The position numbers and the translations under genes are program-made. A stretch of DNA of 64,000 nt from Platycnemis pennipes (lineage: Eukaryota; Arthropoda; Insecta; Odonata; Platycnemididae), in contig OW121848.1 of assembly GCA_933228895.1 (NCBI GenBank), positions 95,499,470 through 95,563,469 on the forward strand, written 5' to 3'. Positions 13,701 to 24,351 of this stretch are shown piece after piece (the first letter of the stretch is position 1; each line of letters opens with the position of its first letter). The notes beneath the pieces were generated by a model. The model was not told the origin of the DNA. It saw nothing but the letters and a program-made list of their open reading frames with translations, and did not search any database.

Positions 13701-16700
13701 ATGCTTGGTTGTATCCAATTAATGGATGCAGATATATCCCGAAAGACCTTCATGAAGATCTATACCTATGCCCGTCGCGATTGGTTAGAGACGCCATACA
13801 GAAACAGCATTGGTTATCACTTTCTATTCCTCAATGTTTGTTCTTGGCATGAAGGTAACAAAATTGTGAATGGCCTCCTTCCGGATATTTCTCCGCCTTT
13901 TTTCCTGAGATTTGAAAGACCACAGATAATAATAATAAGTAAAAGCTATTGAAGCTGGCGCAATATCGAAATACCCATAGGCGTCTCAATACATTTAAGT
14001 GTTTCTTCATTGCGTCGCATGCTCGAAAATAGCACATGGCGTTGCAATCACAATGTTTTCTGAAATGGAAAGAGATTATTGTTTTTACTGCAATGCAGTT
14101 TTGTCGATATTCCAAATATTTTTACCCCCAAAGTGTGATGTTTTGCGGGCAAAATTTATTTCTCTTCAAGGTATCAGCTCTTTCGAACGATTATCCCGGA
14201 GGTAGACGGAAACACTGTCTCAAAAGGAAATCGCGACGGCATGCCATGGACGGAATGCCGCGGCACTCGAGTAAATGCATAGCTACAGAGTAGCAGAACA
14301 CCAACAGATATTCAATATCCGCCTGAAAGTAGAATCACAGTGAGTGGCCAGAGGTCCGGGATTCAAATGTTGGGAGAGGCATTTGAACATACCCAGTAAA
14401 ACAACTTGGATTATATTCTGAGTGTCATATCCTTCCGGATCAGCGAAGGTGGTGCAGGGAAAAGAAAAGAATCCCTCCTTAAAAGTTGAGATCTTAGGAA
14501 ATAACACTAGATTCAGGTATCGATATTAAATTGTCGAAATTAAGTGTCGATCGAAATTAAGTGTCGTAGTGAAATGAGGGAGCTAAAGGCTGACGCATAA
14601 AATATGTCTCAGTTCACTTTGGAATAAAACTTAAAAGAAAGGCAACTCTATCACTACGTGTGATGATTGAGGAAATTGCATTATTCAGAAGCGAATGGCT
14701 CAACGAAAGTAAGTTAATTGATAATTAAGAGGGGATATCATCTGGCAAAAACCTGTAAGGTTATAAGAGGTTTTTATCAATAATTAATTTCATTTTTACA
14801 TTAAGACTAAAAAATAATAGAATGTAATAGTATTATTCTATATTTCCATCTCTGATTAAAGTGAATTACGCTCGCTGAGGCACAAACAGTCTAAGTAAAG
14901 TAAACACGGTATAAAAAACTATTACTCTTTATACATGTAGCTTTTAATTTCTCCAGTATTTATGAACTTCTCGTCAGCTAAAACTTTTAGGCTACGACAT
15001 TGCGAATACAATTAGTTTTATCTCAGATTACTAATAACGGTGGCTCATACTACTTGAACTGACAAAACGTTGTAAATACAAGATTCTAATCTGTTGAATT
15101 CGTTTTGGAACACAATACAATGTATTTATTTCAGATACCGATGAAAAAATATTTTTATTGTGCTGACTATAAAACATAAAAATCGTGTTCCGCAATACCT
15201 TCACAATGAGCCGATGGAAATTTGGCCACGGATTGTCATTTACTCCTGCTTTTAAGGCTTAGCCTCTTACACTATTCAACGATTTAACGTTATCTATGAG
15301 GTTGGTGGCTGCAGCATATACTTTAAATGCTATTGATTGATGCTCTTAGCAATACCAAAAATCCCCCTCTTACTGGCATACACTGTAATGTTCATGGTTG
15401 AGTAAATATGTAATTGAAATGGCATGGTAACGACTGAGAATTGTAGTACGGGGAAATAACTACCATTGACTGTTCATAGTCCTGAGGAATTTTTGACAGT
15501 ATGACTAAGTTTTTGCCCAAGAAAATTAAGAAACAATGCCATTGCCTGGCGCTTGAATTTTAGAAAATAACACTTTAAATCATAGAATAGGCGAAAACGT
15601 GTGATATATAGTAAAAAAAATGACTTTATCACGGCTGACTTTTAACTTACATTCACCACTTTTGTCAGAGCCAAAAGGAGTACCTTCTAAATCGTTACTT
15701 CACATCATTGAGAAAACTAGTGTACAAGAATTAAGCCAGCATGCATTAGCTACCTAAAAATTGAGCTATCAGTGGCAATAAAATCTGCGGGAAGCAGAAG
15801 TCTGACTCATTGCACTATGATGGAATCGATAAGTTAAAATAAGCTATTGAGGTCCGTAGCCCCAAATAATCTTATAATTAAAGGTGTTTCCACGAGTCTC
15901 AGGCAATTATATTACAGCGGATTTACATAAATAGAAATCATCAGCTGGACTGAACGTTTTCGAACTGAGATGATATGAGAACAAGCGAAGGAGAAATCAA
16001 CATTAAAGGCGCAAGATTATTATGCACGGTAAGCAAGTGTGTTTAAAATTGCCAGAGAAAAAGTTGTTCCGTAATCAACCCACGGATCTTTGGTTTGTCG
16101 GGCCAATGTGCAGACTATCACGATATCCATGATTCCCGATCTGAAATGATAATTTCAAAAGGATCTATATGAGATCTTATTCGCTATTATTATCCATCAA
16201 GCAATTCTAAGGTGAAATTGGACTTCAAGGGAGTCACTGCCTACGGGAATAGATCCTCTACATTATTTTCTCACTATTTCTTGCCATGCATTACGGCAAA
16301 TTAAAATCGTCTTCGTTCATGCCTCATTGCCATAAAAAAGAATTCTCCAGATGTATACTCTAATTGACTATTTCCTTGCATTCACAATTGTATTTCCAGC
16401 TCTAAGTAGATAATCCTCCAGGTAGAATTTTTCTTCATTGACTTTCTTTCTTGATTCGTGCATCGCTGGTAATTCGGCTTCACAGGTAACTATGCTCTTT
16501 CCCCTTCTCAGGCTATTTATCTAATTTAACGAAGTCGCTGGCCTTTCTCTCCGCGCCACTGCCGTAAGTCACTTGTTGGAACTGAGTGCTTGACTAATGT
16601 ATTGTAATTGAAATAATTGTAATAACTACTTTTAAATATGTATTTAGAAATACAAGAAACAGACAGCTTGAAAGGGGCACTAATATTTAAATATAAATAC

Positions 16701-16738
16701 TTTCAAAGAAGAATTCACTAAGTGACATATATTTCTTA
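10701..16738. other. Non-coding DNA, no gene recognised
   Basis: Mostly AT-rich with a moderate GC patch at about 12290-12560. A pair of overlapping open frames at 13541-13952 gives translations without any family motif. No RNA gene is visible. Confidence 0.55.
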
Positions 16739-16824
16739 CAAGCTGACCCGGCCACGCGTTGCTGTGGCTCAATCTGGTTAAATGGAAAGCGCACGTTTAT
16801 AGTATGTTTAATTTCACAATTCTT

Positions 16825-17212
16825 ATGGGTATACAATATATCTCAGCTGATCGATTGTTTTGCAGCTGGACACGCATATTTGTATATAATTTTAACGCCT
16901 TTACATGTCATCACAAAGTAGAATATTTCAGGCAAGCATTTATTTCATCCGCTAGTGTCAATTGAGGAATTACAGGTAATGTTTGCCTGAAATGCCGTGC
17001 AAGCAATATTAATGCGTCCTCAAATGGTCTCAGGATTCAACGGAAATCTTGCAATGATCGATCCAGAGCCTCGAGCGATGCTTTGTGCACCATTGTGCAT
17101 TCATCCCAAGCAATAAGTTGTCATTTCTGAAATATTTGTCCCATGCCGGATGATTTGAATATGTTGCACGTGACTGTTTCAATGAATTGCAAGTTCAATG
17201 GGATGCACATCC
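16825..17212 (-). pseudogene. Helitron PIF1-type helicase remnant
   Basis: The minus-strand translation gives, in order, CIPLNLQFIETVTCNIFKSS, then QLIAWDECTMVHKASLEALD with the Walker B Asp-Glu, then RSLQDF. After a frameshift comes FEDALILLARHFRQTLPVI, then DEINACLKYSTL and HVKALKLYTNMRVQLQNN. These match the order of motifs in the helicase half of Helitron Rep/Hel proteins. Decay is plain: a TGA before QLIAWDEC, a frameshift after the Walker B region, two consecutive TGA codons before HVKALKL, and the usual GDFRQTLPVI changed to RHFRQTLPVI. No Rep nuclease domain is present, so the fragment is non-functional. Confidence 0.85.
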
Positions 17213-17224
17213 CGTCTCCAGTGT

Positions 17225-17830
17225 CGATATTCTATTCTCGATATTGTACAAACCTTCATGGAGTGAACAAAACAACTAACCAACGCTTCATGGAAATTGG
17301 ATGAATGTTGTGGTAATGCATGAAGTTATCAATATTGTATCGATACAGTATCGATATTGTAATGATACTTTATAGAACTTTGATAAAAAACACCTAAATA
17401 ATTTCACCTCAATTTTGTATCAACAATGTATCGATGTATCCATATTTATCGATATTATATCGATACAGTATCGACATTGAATTATCGATTTTGTAGAAAC
17501 CTTCGTGGAGCGTACTCAATAACTTTCCAAAGTTTCATGGCGATCCGATGAATGGTGTAGTAATGCATAAAGGACAAACACATTATATACATTCGATACA
17601 GTATCGATATTGCAACGATACATTCCTTTTTAAAAACTAAATAATTTCACCTCAATTTTGTATCAATAATGTATCAATTTATCGATACTTTAGCGATATT
17701 ATATCGATAAAGTATCGATATTGAAATATCGATTTCGTAGTCCTCTTTTCGGGAATGTACTCAACAACTTCCCAAAGTTTCATGGCGATCCGATGAATGG
17801 TCTAGTAATGCATAAAGGACATACACACAT
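17225..17830. repeat. Three tandem ~245-bp units rich in ATCGATA words
   Basis: The marker phrase TTCATGG...GATGAATGG...GTAATGCAT occurs at about 17287, 17534 and 17779, giving periods of about 247 and 245 bp. The second and third copies are close (CATGGCGATCCGATGAATGG in both) and the first is more diverged. Each unit holds an AT-rich half dense in TATCGATA-type words and the phrase AATTTCACCTCAATTTTGTATC (split across units). The array lies between the helicase remnant and the (AC)n tract, so it probably belongs to the Helitron-like element, as internal minisatellites do in some non-autonomous Helitrons. Confidence 0.75.
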
Positions 17831-17848
17831 ACACACACACACACACAC
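17831..17848. repeat. (AC)9 microsatellite, left side of the LINE insertion
   Basis: An uninterrupted run of nine AC units, preceded by ACATACACACAT-like sequence, ends where the LINE 5' UTR begins (TACGCTGAACTG). The matching tract continues on the far side of the LINE at 24351. Confidence 0.9.
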
Positions 17849-18128
17849 TACGCTGAACTGAACGGACGTGTTTTTTGGCGCTCCCGATTCAACAGTGATT
17901 ACTGTGGTCCAAGTGTACTTAGTGCATTAAACGTGCTATCATATTACGTGTGAAGTATTTCCTTACATAGTGTTTCTCATCTAGTGCAATTTGACCTTCC
18001 CATTCGCGAGTGCTTCGTGATTTTCCCCTCCCGCCTGCGTGACTCCTGACTCCGCGGCTTTGACAGCCGCTATCGCCGAGGGTTGCTCCCCCGTCGCCGG
18101 GGTGAGGGCCCGCTCGGAGTTCACCGCC
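17849..18128 (+). promoter_or_regulatory. LINE 5' UTR, probable internal promoter region
   Basis: This 280-base stretch lies between the AC repeat and the ORF1 start. LINEs usually carry an internal promoter here. The ORF1 frame stays open upstream of its first ATG back to about 18039, but without an in-frame ATG. No specific promoter motif could be assigned by eye. Confidence 0.5.
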
Positions 18129-20411
18129 ATGGAGGCCCAACGCAATCCCCTCAGCACGCCAGCCCGTGAAGACTCCTCTTCCACCATGGATCCTGAACAA
18201 CCGGCCATGTTTCCATCGCAGGATCTGTTCAGCGACGTTGTACCTACTGAAGTGTCGCTAATCACAGCTTCTCAGATCCTCCCAAGTGCGACTCAATATC
18301 CTCCTACTGAAAGTGACCCCTCACTCCGCCCTCAAGTGATCTCTCATAAGCCCTCTCATTCCTTTCCGGAAAGGCAAAGCCCACTTGTGCCATATTCACT
18401 TAGCTCAAATTCTGAATCCCCGGTCTCCGCACCGAGGCTGCTACAATCGCAAACTTTTACGTCCCTGGGAGACACTTATCTCTCGCCGAGTATACTCAGT
18501 CGTGAAAACGGCTCCCTCAAAATTCAATCGTTTCCAGATATAAATAGCACACAGATTAGCACACCATCTACCACGAAACGTAACAAATCCTGGAATAATT
18601 TATTGCTATACAACTCTCCTCCCGAACGTTCGATTTCCTTTTCCGAATTGGCGAGTTTTTCACACTCTCCCCTCTCCTCCCAGCGACGTCGCTCGGGCTC
18701 ATCTGAATCCCTGCCCTCGTCGTCCAATGGCGCACCCCCGCCCGCCACCTTTAACTCTGCCGGCCCCTCCGTAAGTGATTGTCTTCCCTCACCTCTTCCT
18801 CCTCCTCCGCTCTCTCACCACCACCCATTACTTGCCCCCCCTTCCGCCTTCGCCGCTTGCACGCCTCAAATCGAAGAGGTGGTCGACTCCTCTCCTCAAC
18901 CTTCCAATTCCTACTCCCATCTAACAACACCAACCACTCACCTTCAACCACCCTCCAGAATAGAACCTACATTCGCGAGCGTTGTCGGAGGCGACAACAG
19001 TAACGCGGCCGTCGAAGGGGGCACTAAGCCGTTTGTATTCCGTACCAAGCCCGTCATTTTCAAGACAGCAGGACCCACGAAGAAGAGAGGCATACTCTTC
19101 CAAGCACTCCCGAATACCCCCATAAGAGATTATGTCTATGCCGTCGCGGAACTGCTAGGCGGAGGGAATACTATCACTCATGCTACAAAATTATCCTTTG
19201 AAAGAATTTGTATATACCTCAAAACAGATGAATTGGTCGACAGGTTCATGAGAGATTACGGTGGAGTGACCATCCGCGATCTGTATTCAGCAGCCCGTCG
19301 GATGACATCTAAAGTTGACAAGCTGACGATCTCCCACATCCCCCCTGAATTCCCGGATGGAGACTTAGTTGAAATCCTAAGTCAAGCTATGCGGATCGTC
19401 AGTCCGATTCGCAGTGTTTCCGTTGGCATTCATCAAGACGGTTTCTCGCACATCGATAGTTGGAGACGACAGGTATACGTCGTGTTGAGAGAGGGGGTCA
19501 CTCTTCCTGACTCCATCCTGCTTGAAACGGACGAAAATACCACTCTCCGCATATACCTATCCATTGACGACATGAAGTGCTTTAAGTGCGGAAAGGAGGG
19601 TCACACCGCCTCCAATTGTTTTACCAATGTTCACGGATATAACAAAAGGGCCGATAGTGCAACACTCCAAAATCAACAGCAGCCCACCCATAACGCCGAC
19701 ATAACCACCGCTCCCTCTTCCTCCTCCTCGTGCTTTCCTCCCCCTCCTCCCCCTCCTCCCCCCATCCCCGTTCTCGCCTCAGTCCCCCTCAATCCTCCTC
19801 CTCCTCCTCCACCTTCTGCCTCCTCACCCCCTTCTCCTCCCCCGGCATCACCCTCCCCTCCTCCCACACCTTCCAATTTCCCCCCTCTCTCTCCCACCTC
19901 CTCTGTGGAGTATTTTCCCCCTCCAACTAATATATCCTTACCCATCAATGATTCTTCACCTAGCTATATCATCGACCATGATGGTAATACAACACTGGCC
20001 TCACCAATATCGCACTTCAGTGGTGTCTCTGCGCCCATTGGAAGAACTTCTGGTGCCTCCAAACGTAAAACCGCTGAAAGTGACTCTTCCAGCAGGACAT
20101 CGCCAGCTTCATCTCCATCGAGGAAAAAGGGCAGCATGGACAGAAACGTAACTTCGCCATACTCCACACCTTTTCTCCTCCAAGTTACAAAAATTCTAGC
20201 GGAGGACTCACAATCCAGCATCCCCGATCACATTGTTAAGGATTTCCTGGTCAAGGCTTACTGCCATAACGACCAGCTCTCCTTGGCAAAGAGCCTGACA
20301 CCGGACATTACCGAATTAGCGCTAGCCATACGAGACATCCATAGGGCTACGTCTAATAGAACCTACAAAACCCGGCTACAACGCCTCATTTCTACGCTAA
20401 ACACCAAATAG
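18129..20411 (+). CDS. LINE ORF1, gag-like RNA-binding protein with one zinc knuckle
   Basis: A 760-residue protein, probably the RNA-binding partner that packages the element RNA. The chosen start is the first in-frame ATG, in a strong GCCATGG context; the frame extends 30 codons further up but has no ATG there. Residues 1-300 are Ser/Pro-rich and probably disordered. Residues ~302-480 form the only globular-looking region (starting FVFRTKPVIFKTAG), perhaps RRM-like folds as in other ORF1 proteins, though this is inference. A CCHC knuckle follows: C484, C487, H492, C497 (CFKCGKEGHTASNC). Next come a proline-rich stretch at about 535-590 with runs of nine and seven Pro, a basic KRK patch at ~645 and a short helical-looking C-terminus. 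The stop is 100 bases before ORF2. Confidence 0.85.
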   Translation: MEAQRNPLSTPAREDSSSTMDPEQPAMFPSQDLFSDVVPTEVSLITASQILPSATQYPPTESDPSLRPQVISHKPSHSFPERQSPLVPYSLSSNSESPVSAPRLLQSQTFTSLGDTYLSPSILSRENGSLKIQSFPDINSTQISTPSTTKRNKSWNNLLLYNSPPERSISFSELASFSHSPLSSQRRRSGSSESLPSSSNGAPPPATFNSAGPSVSDCLPSPLPPPPLSHHHPLLAPPSAFAACTPQIEEVVDSSPQPSNSYSHLTTPTTHLQPPSRIEPTFASVVGGDNSNAAVEGGTKPFVFRTKPVIFKTAGPTKKRGILFQALPNTPIRDYVYAVAELLGGGNTITHATKLSFERICIYLKTDELVDRFMRDYGGVTIRDLYSAARRMTSKVDKLTISHIPPEFPDGDLVEILSQAMRIVSPIRSVSVGIHQDGFSHIDSWRRQVYVVLREGVTLPDSILLETDENTTLRIYLSIDDMKCFKCGKEGHTASNCFTNVHGYNKRADSATLQNQQQPTHNADITTAPSSSSSCFPPPPPPPPPIPVLASVPLNPPPPPPPSASSPPSPPPASPSPPPTPSNFPPLSPTSSVEYFPPPTNISLPINDSSPSYIIDHDGNTTLASPISHFSGVSAPIGRTSGASKRKTAESDSSSRTSPASSPSRKKGSMDRNVTSPYSTPFLLQVTKILAEDSQSSIPDHIVKDFLVKAYCHNDQLSLAKSLTPDITELALAIRDIHRATSNRTYKTRLQRLISTLNTK

Positions 20412-20511
20412 TGCCTTCAGGAGTCAATGCAACTGCGCACATACCCTCAGTTGAAGGTATATTGCCTGCCCCATTTATTTATTTTCTATATACTTATTTA
20501 ATTGTACAGGA
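20412..20511 (+). other. ORF1-ORF2 spacer of the LINE
   Basis: One hundred bases, AT-rich near ORF2. ORF2 follows in a different frame with its own ATG, so translation would need reinitiation or internal entry. No frameshift signal or overlap is present. Confidence 0.7.
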
Positions 20512-23500
20512 ATGTCAGACCTTACGATTATGACATTAAATACTAGGTCAGTGCGAAGCCAATATAAATGGGCATTACTCACACTCTTTGTCCAGCGACA
20601 ACTTCCCGATATTCTCCTTCTTCAGGAGACAAGCACTTCATCGCCGCCAATGGACTCCCTCCCGCACTACGCTTTTCACTTCGCTGACCCTACGACACCA
20701 AATACGGGCACCGCCATCGCATATAAGAGGAGCCTAGGAGTCCAGATACTGGAGGCGGACGTTATTGTTGAAGGGTATGCCAATGCCCTCATTGCGCGCT
20801 TCTTGCCACCAAACTCTTCCACCTTCCTGCTGATCTCTTTCTATGGTCCCCATGAGCAGAACCATGCTATATTTGTCACTGAAGAGGTGAAAAAATACAT
20901 TGAATCCAAATCGAGGCAGTACGTCAACTCCGGATTCACAGTGGTGATGGGAGGTGATTTTAACACAACGTTATCACCTGCAATTGATAGATCCACGGGC
21001 AATGAACGCCACCCTAGATACGCGACTTCTCTACAAAGTCTGCTGATAGAAAACGACTTGGAAGACTCTTGGTCAAGCTATCACGGCAACAAACAGGGAT
21101 ATACTTACCTCAGTTCGAGAGGTGGAGGCTCGCGTCTTGATAGGATATATCTTTCGGACCACAAACTACCCACCATTGGTAGTGTGGAACATTTAGCTTC
21201 TTTTTCCGACCACTCAGCAGTGATGCTACGCCTGCGTGCTGACATGCGGAGGAATAAGGCCCCTTATTGGAGATTTGAGAACTCTCTTCTATCCAGTCAG
21301 TCATATTATGAGCACGCCCAATCCATGCTACGCGTGATTTTGAAAGAACTGGAGGGAATAGACCCTATTCATCTTTGGGAGAGACTCAAGGAGGAAATAC
21401 GAGAACACGGGAAAATTTACCAGCGGATACTTCGCACCTCCTGCCAAGACTCTGTCATTGACGGACAATTTGAGAGAGACGCCAGAGCGATGGTCGCTAA
21501 GGCGGGATGGGAGACCATTCTCTCAAATGACGCCCCCGCTGCTGCTCACCTCTCCAAGTGGGCCGCCAGAGCCTGCCCCAAGCCCCTTTTATCCCTCAAC
21601 ATTGAGGGCCAACGTATTGAGGACCCCGTAGTCATCGCCTCCCACGTGAGGCACCATTTTGCCGATATCTACGATCCCCAAAATACTCCCGATCCTGATG
21701 AACAAGAGATAGAAGCTCTCCTCTCCACCCTGAATCAATTAACGCCGGAGGATGCCGCTCAAATGGACGACCTTATTCACCCAAATGAAATCTATGAAGC
21801 ACTCAAGGGTATGAACAAAAACAAAACTCCCGGCATGGATGGCATAACGGTGGAGTTCTATTTAAAATTTTGGGAAATTCTTCGACGGCCTTTTCATCGC
21901 ATGTTGATGGCTAGTTTTAGAAGAGGACAACTGCCAAGAACAACGTCAATTACCATCACATCCCTTATGCCTAAGTCCAACAACACCGACTCCCTAGATA
22001 ATTGGCGCCCCCTGTCGATCACCAACACAGACTATAAAATTGCCGCCAAACTTCTCGCTAATCGTTTGGCGAGAACGATAGGCTCCGTTGTGTCTCCTGA
22101 GCAGAGCTACTGCGTACCGGGCCGGACCATTTTTGACACTATTTTCACTATTCGTGATCTGGTCCACTTCCATAACGAGAACAATCTTCCCCTTGCGGTA
22201 GTGTCACTTGATCAAAGCAAAGCCTTTGACTTGGTCAGCCACCAATTTCTCTTCCGAGTTCTGCACAAGATGGGTTTTGGCGACACTTTTTGCGCAATGG
22301 TGCGAACTCTCTATTCAAATTCCGTTTGCTTAGTCAGGGTGGCCTCTTCTCTTACGGGACCTATTCCTTTTAAGCGCGGCATACGTCAAGGATGTCCACT
22401 CTCGGGCCTCTTGTACAGCATATCCTTTGAGCCCATGCTTCGTCGCTTGAAAGCAGTCATTTCCGGAGTCACTTTACACTGTGATCGCAATTTGAACCTC
22501 ACGTTCAAAACTTGTGTCTATGCTGACGATATAACGGTTTTCATGAACTCCGACGCTGATTTTGCCCATCTTTTCCCAGCGTTTGAACAGTATTCCAAGT
22601 GTACAGGAGCTCGCCTAAATAGGAATAAAAGTTTCGGACTCTGGGCGGGTGCATGGAGAGCCCGTAACGATTCCCCGCTCTCAATTGAATGGACTAGCAC
22701 AGGAAGAAAATTCCTAGGCGTTTGGATACACAACGACCCCCAGGCTGAAAAAGAAGCATTAGAAAAAATGATCAAAAACAAAATAACTAAGGCTATAGAC
22801 GCGTGGAAACCTCGGTTAGCCGCAATGTCTCTAAGGGGAAGAGTCCTAGCGATAAATCAATTTATTGCACCACAAATTTGGCATCCTCTTCAGGTGCAAA
22901 CACCTACTTCTTCGCTCATCAAGCGACTCCAATCCATGCTTGTCCACTTCGCCTGGAACCATCGGAAACACTGGGTAGATGCCACGAAAATGAAGACCCC
23001 TTTGCAAGAAGGAGGCATGGGACTAGTGGATATACAGACTAAAATCTGGTCCTTCCGCTTCATCACTGCACAAAGACTCCTCTCTTTGCCCCCTACCTGT
23101 CCTTGGAGATCCCTCGCAGAACTCCGCTTAACTAAAAAGCTTCGACTAGACAATATGTACGACATATTTAAGACAGAAGGGCGTAGAATAGTAATTGGCG
23201 ACCAATTCTACTCATCTCTTCTCCAAGCATGGAAAAATATGAGTGTCACCGCCTCTCCCTGCTCCAACGATAACGATCTGGCGACTACTACTCAACTACT
23301 CACCTATTCACCGGTTTTAACGCACAAGTTCTTCTTTAAAAGTTCAAGAACCGGCATCATACATCAACTTCCACTCCACAAAAGAAGGACTTATCAAGAA
23401 ATGATATATGCCACCAGTCGCATTGCCTGGCCACTTAAGGGGAAGCAGGAGGAGGATGTACGGTGGCTAAGTTTGCGTGCCTCGCCAACCCTTGGACACG

Positions 23501-24027
23501 ATGCCGATATTGCCTGGAGGCTCGCTCACGGTGCCGTGGCTGACGGGATTTTCCTACGACATGCACACCTTCGCCTAACAGATGACTGTCCGTGGTGCCC
23601 TCAAACAGAAGCGAATACGTGGCACCTCTTCTTCCTCTGCCCCAAAACTAAGGAAATATGGCGGAAAGTAATTTCCTCCATAAAAGCATTAACGGGCATG
23701 ACCCAAATCCTAAGGACACATCTATTTGGAGGACTATCAACAAGGGGTACATTTGATAATCAAGGGCATATTCTCGCGAATTTCCTCCTTACACTGACTA
23801 AAGCCTCCATCTATAAGGACCTCACGCTTTTTCTTCGTGGCAAGAAAGAACATATAAATTACCTACAAACCCTACAGAGCACACTTAAAAAGAGAATTGC
23901 AAGAGAAGCCGATTACCATCAGGCTAATAACACGCTTGAATCCTTCCAGAGATGTTGGGCGTATAAGGACTATCTTGTCCTAAAGAAAACTCTGTCTATC
24001 AACGAGAAGTGCCCACTTCTCTGTTGA
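20512..24027 (+). CDS. LINE ORF2, endonuclease and reverse transcriptase
   Basis: A 1171-residue polyprotein that would nick target DNA and copy the element RNA onto it. The N-terminal APE-type endonuclease shows LNTRS (about 9-13), LLLQET, GGDFN (147-151), RLDR (208-211) and SDH (232-234). The RT domain spans roughly 424-780: TPGMDG (439-444), NWRPLSITNTDYKI, SLDQSKAFD with catalytic D567, RQGCPLS (625-631), YADD (670-673) and KFLGVW. Near the C-terminus C1026, C1029, H1038 and C1043 form a CCHC motif (CPWC...HLFFLC) usual in LINE ORF2. No stop or frameshift is seen and all catalytic motifs are present. No RNase H motif was recognised. The RT motifs point to the Tx1 branch of the L1 superfamily; the clade call is by eye. 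Confidence 0.92.
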   Translation: MSDLTIMTLNTRSVRSQYKWALLTLFVQRQLPDILLLQETSTSSPPMDSLPHYAFHFADPTTPNTGTAIAYKRSLGVQILEADVIVEGYANALIARFLPPNSSTFLLISFYGPHEQNHAIFVTEEVKKYIESKSRQYVNSGFTVVMGGDFNTTLSPAIDRSTGNERHPRYATSLQSLLIENDLEDSWSSYHGNKQGYTYLSSRGGGSRLDRIYLSDHKLPTIGSVEHLASFSDHSAVMLRLRADMRRNKAPYWRFENSLLSSQSYYEHAQSMLRVILKELEGIDPIHLWERLKEEIREHGKIYQRILRTSCQDSVIDGQFERDARAMVAKAGWETILSNDAPAAAHLSKWAARACPKPLLSLNIEGQRIEDPVVIASHVRHHFADIYDPQNTPDPDEQEIEALLSTLNQLTPEDAAQMDDLIHPNEIYEALKGMNKNKTPGMDGITVEFYLKFWEILRRPFHRMLMASFRRGQLPRTTSITITSLMPKSNNTDSLDNWRPLSITNTDYKIAAKLLANRLARTIGSVVSPEQSYCVPGRTIFDTIFTIRDLVHFHNENNLPLAVVSLDQSKAFDLVSHQFLFRVLHKMGFGDTFCAMVRTLYSNSVCLVRVASSLTGPIPFKRGIRQGCPLSGLLYSISFEPMLRRLKAVISGVTLHCDRNLNLTFKTCVYADDITVFMNSDADFAHLFPAFEQYSKCTGARLNRNKSFGLWAGAWRARNDSPLSIEWTSTGRKFLGVWIHNDPQAEKEALEKMIKNKITKAIDAWKPRLAAMSLRGRVLAINQFIAPQIWHPLQVQTPTSSLIKRLQSMLVHFAWNHRKHWVDATKMKTPLQEGGMGLVDIQTKIWSFRFITAQRLLSLPPTCPWRSLAELRLTKKLRLDNMYDIFKTEGRRIVIGDQFYSSLLQAWKNMSVTASPCSNDNDLATTTQLLTYSPVLTHKFFFKSSRTGIIHQLPLHKRRTYQEMIYATSRIAWPLKGKQEEDVRWLSLRASPTLGHDADIAWRLAHGAVADGIFLRHAHLRLTDDCPWCPQTEANTWHLFFLCPKTKEIWRKVISSIKALTGMTQILRTHLFGGLSTRGTFDNQGHILANFLLTLTKASIYKDLTLFLRGKKEHINYLQTLQSTLKKRIAREADYHQANNTLESFQRCWAYKDYLVLKKTLSINEKCPLLC

Positions 24028-24296
24028 TTGACTCAGTTGAACAACTAAATGTTTATAAAATGACTTAAACACGGTGTAAAAAGTATTATTTCGTATATAT
24101 ACTGAACTGGGTGGCTATTTGCGGGAGGATTAAGGAGACCAAGGTTGCGGTACCCAGCCCCTTCGGCGGTCTCTTCCAACCGTTTGCCACTTAGTGACGT
24201 ATGAGAAAGAAGGAAAAAAAAGATGAAGATGAAATTGATGATGATGAATAAATGAGGTGACGGAGAGAGCATTAAGTTACCCCATACCGTGGAAAA

Positions 24297-24297
<1 letters not shown>
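24028..24297 (+). other. LINE 3' UTR
   Basis: About 270 bases from the ORF2 stop to the TAA-repeat tail. It holds a GC-rich middle part (24110-24200) and a purine stretch with GATGAAGATGAAATTGATGA at 24220. No AATAAA signal stands clearly before the tail. In related elements the 3' UTR is what the RT recognises. Confidence 0.75.

Positions 24298-24350
<53 letters not shown>
24298..24350 (+). repeat. (TAA)n tail of the LINE
   Basis: About seventeen TAA/ATA units directly follow the 3' UTR and directly precede the AC repeat. A short tandem repeat tail instead of poly(A) is common in several LINE clades. Confidence 0.85.

Positions 24351-24351
<1 letters not shown>

Larger units (their letters stand above)
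17849..24350 (+). mobile_element. Full-length non-LTR retrotransposon, L1 superfamily, Tx1-like
   Basis: A 6.5-kb element with a ~280-bp 5' UTR, ORF1 (CCHC, gag-like), a 100-bp spacer, ORF2 (APE-type endonuclease, reverse transcriptase, C-terminal CCHC), a ~270-bp 3' UTR and a (TAA)n tail. There are no LTRs. Both reading frames are uninterrupted, so the copy looks young and possibly competent. The RT motifs SLDQSKAFD, GIRQGCPLSGLLYSISFEP and CVPGRTIFDTIF fit the Tx1 branch better than Jockey, CR1 or R1 as I know them. The ends sit directly against AC repeats on both sides, which suggests insertion into an (AC)n microsatellite. The precise 5' end is inferred from where the AC repeat stops. Confidence 0.85.

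Noticed and set aside
13541..13952. Two overlapping + strand frames of about 100 codons
   Set aside because: Neither shows a domain, and there is no splice or promoter context.
14340..14400. B-box-like CCGGGATTCAAATG
   Set aside because: No A box at tRNA spacing and none of the SINE tail; likely chance.
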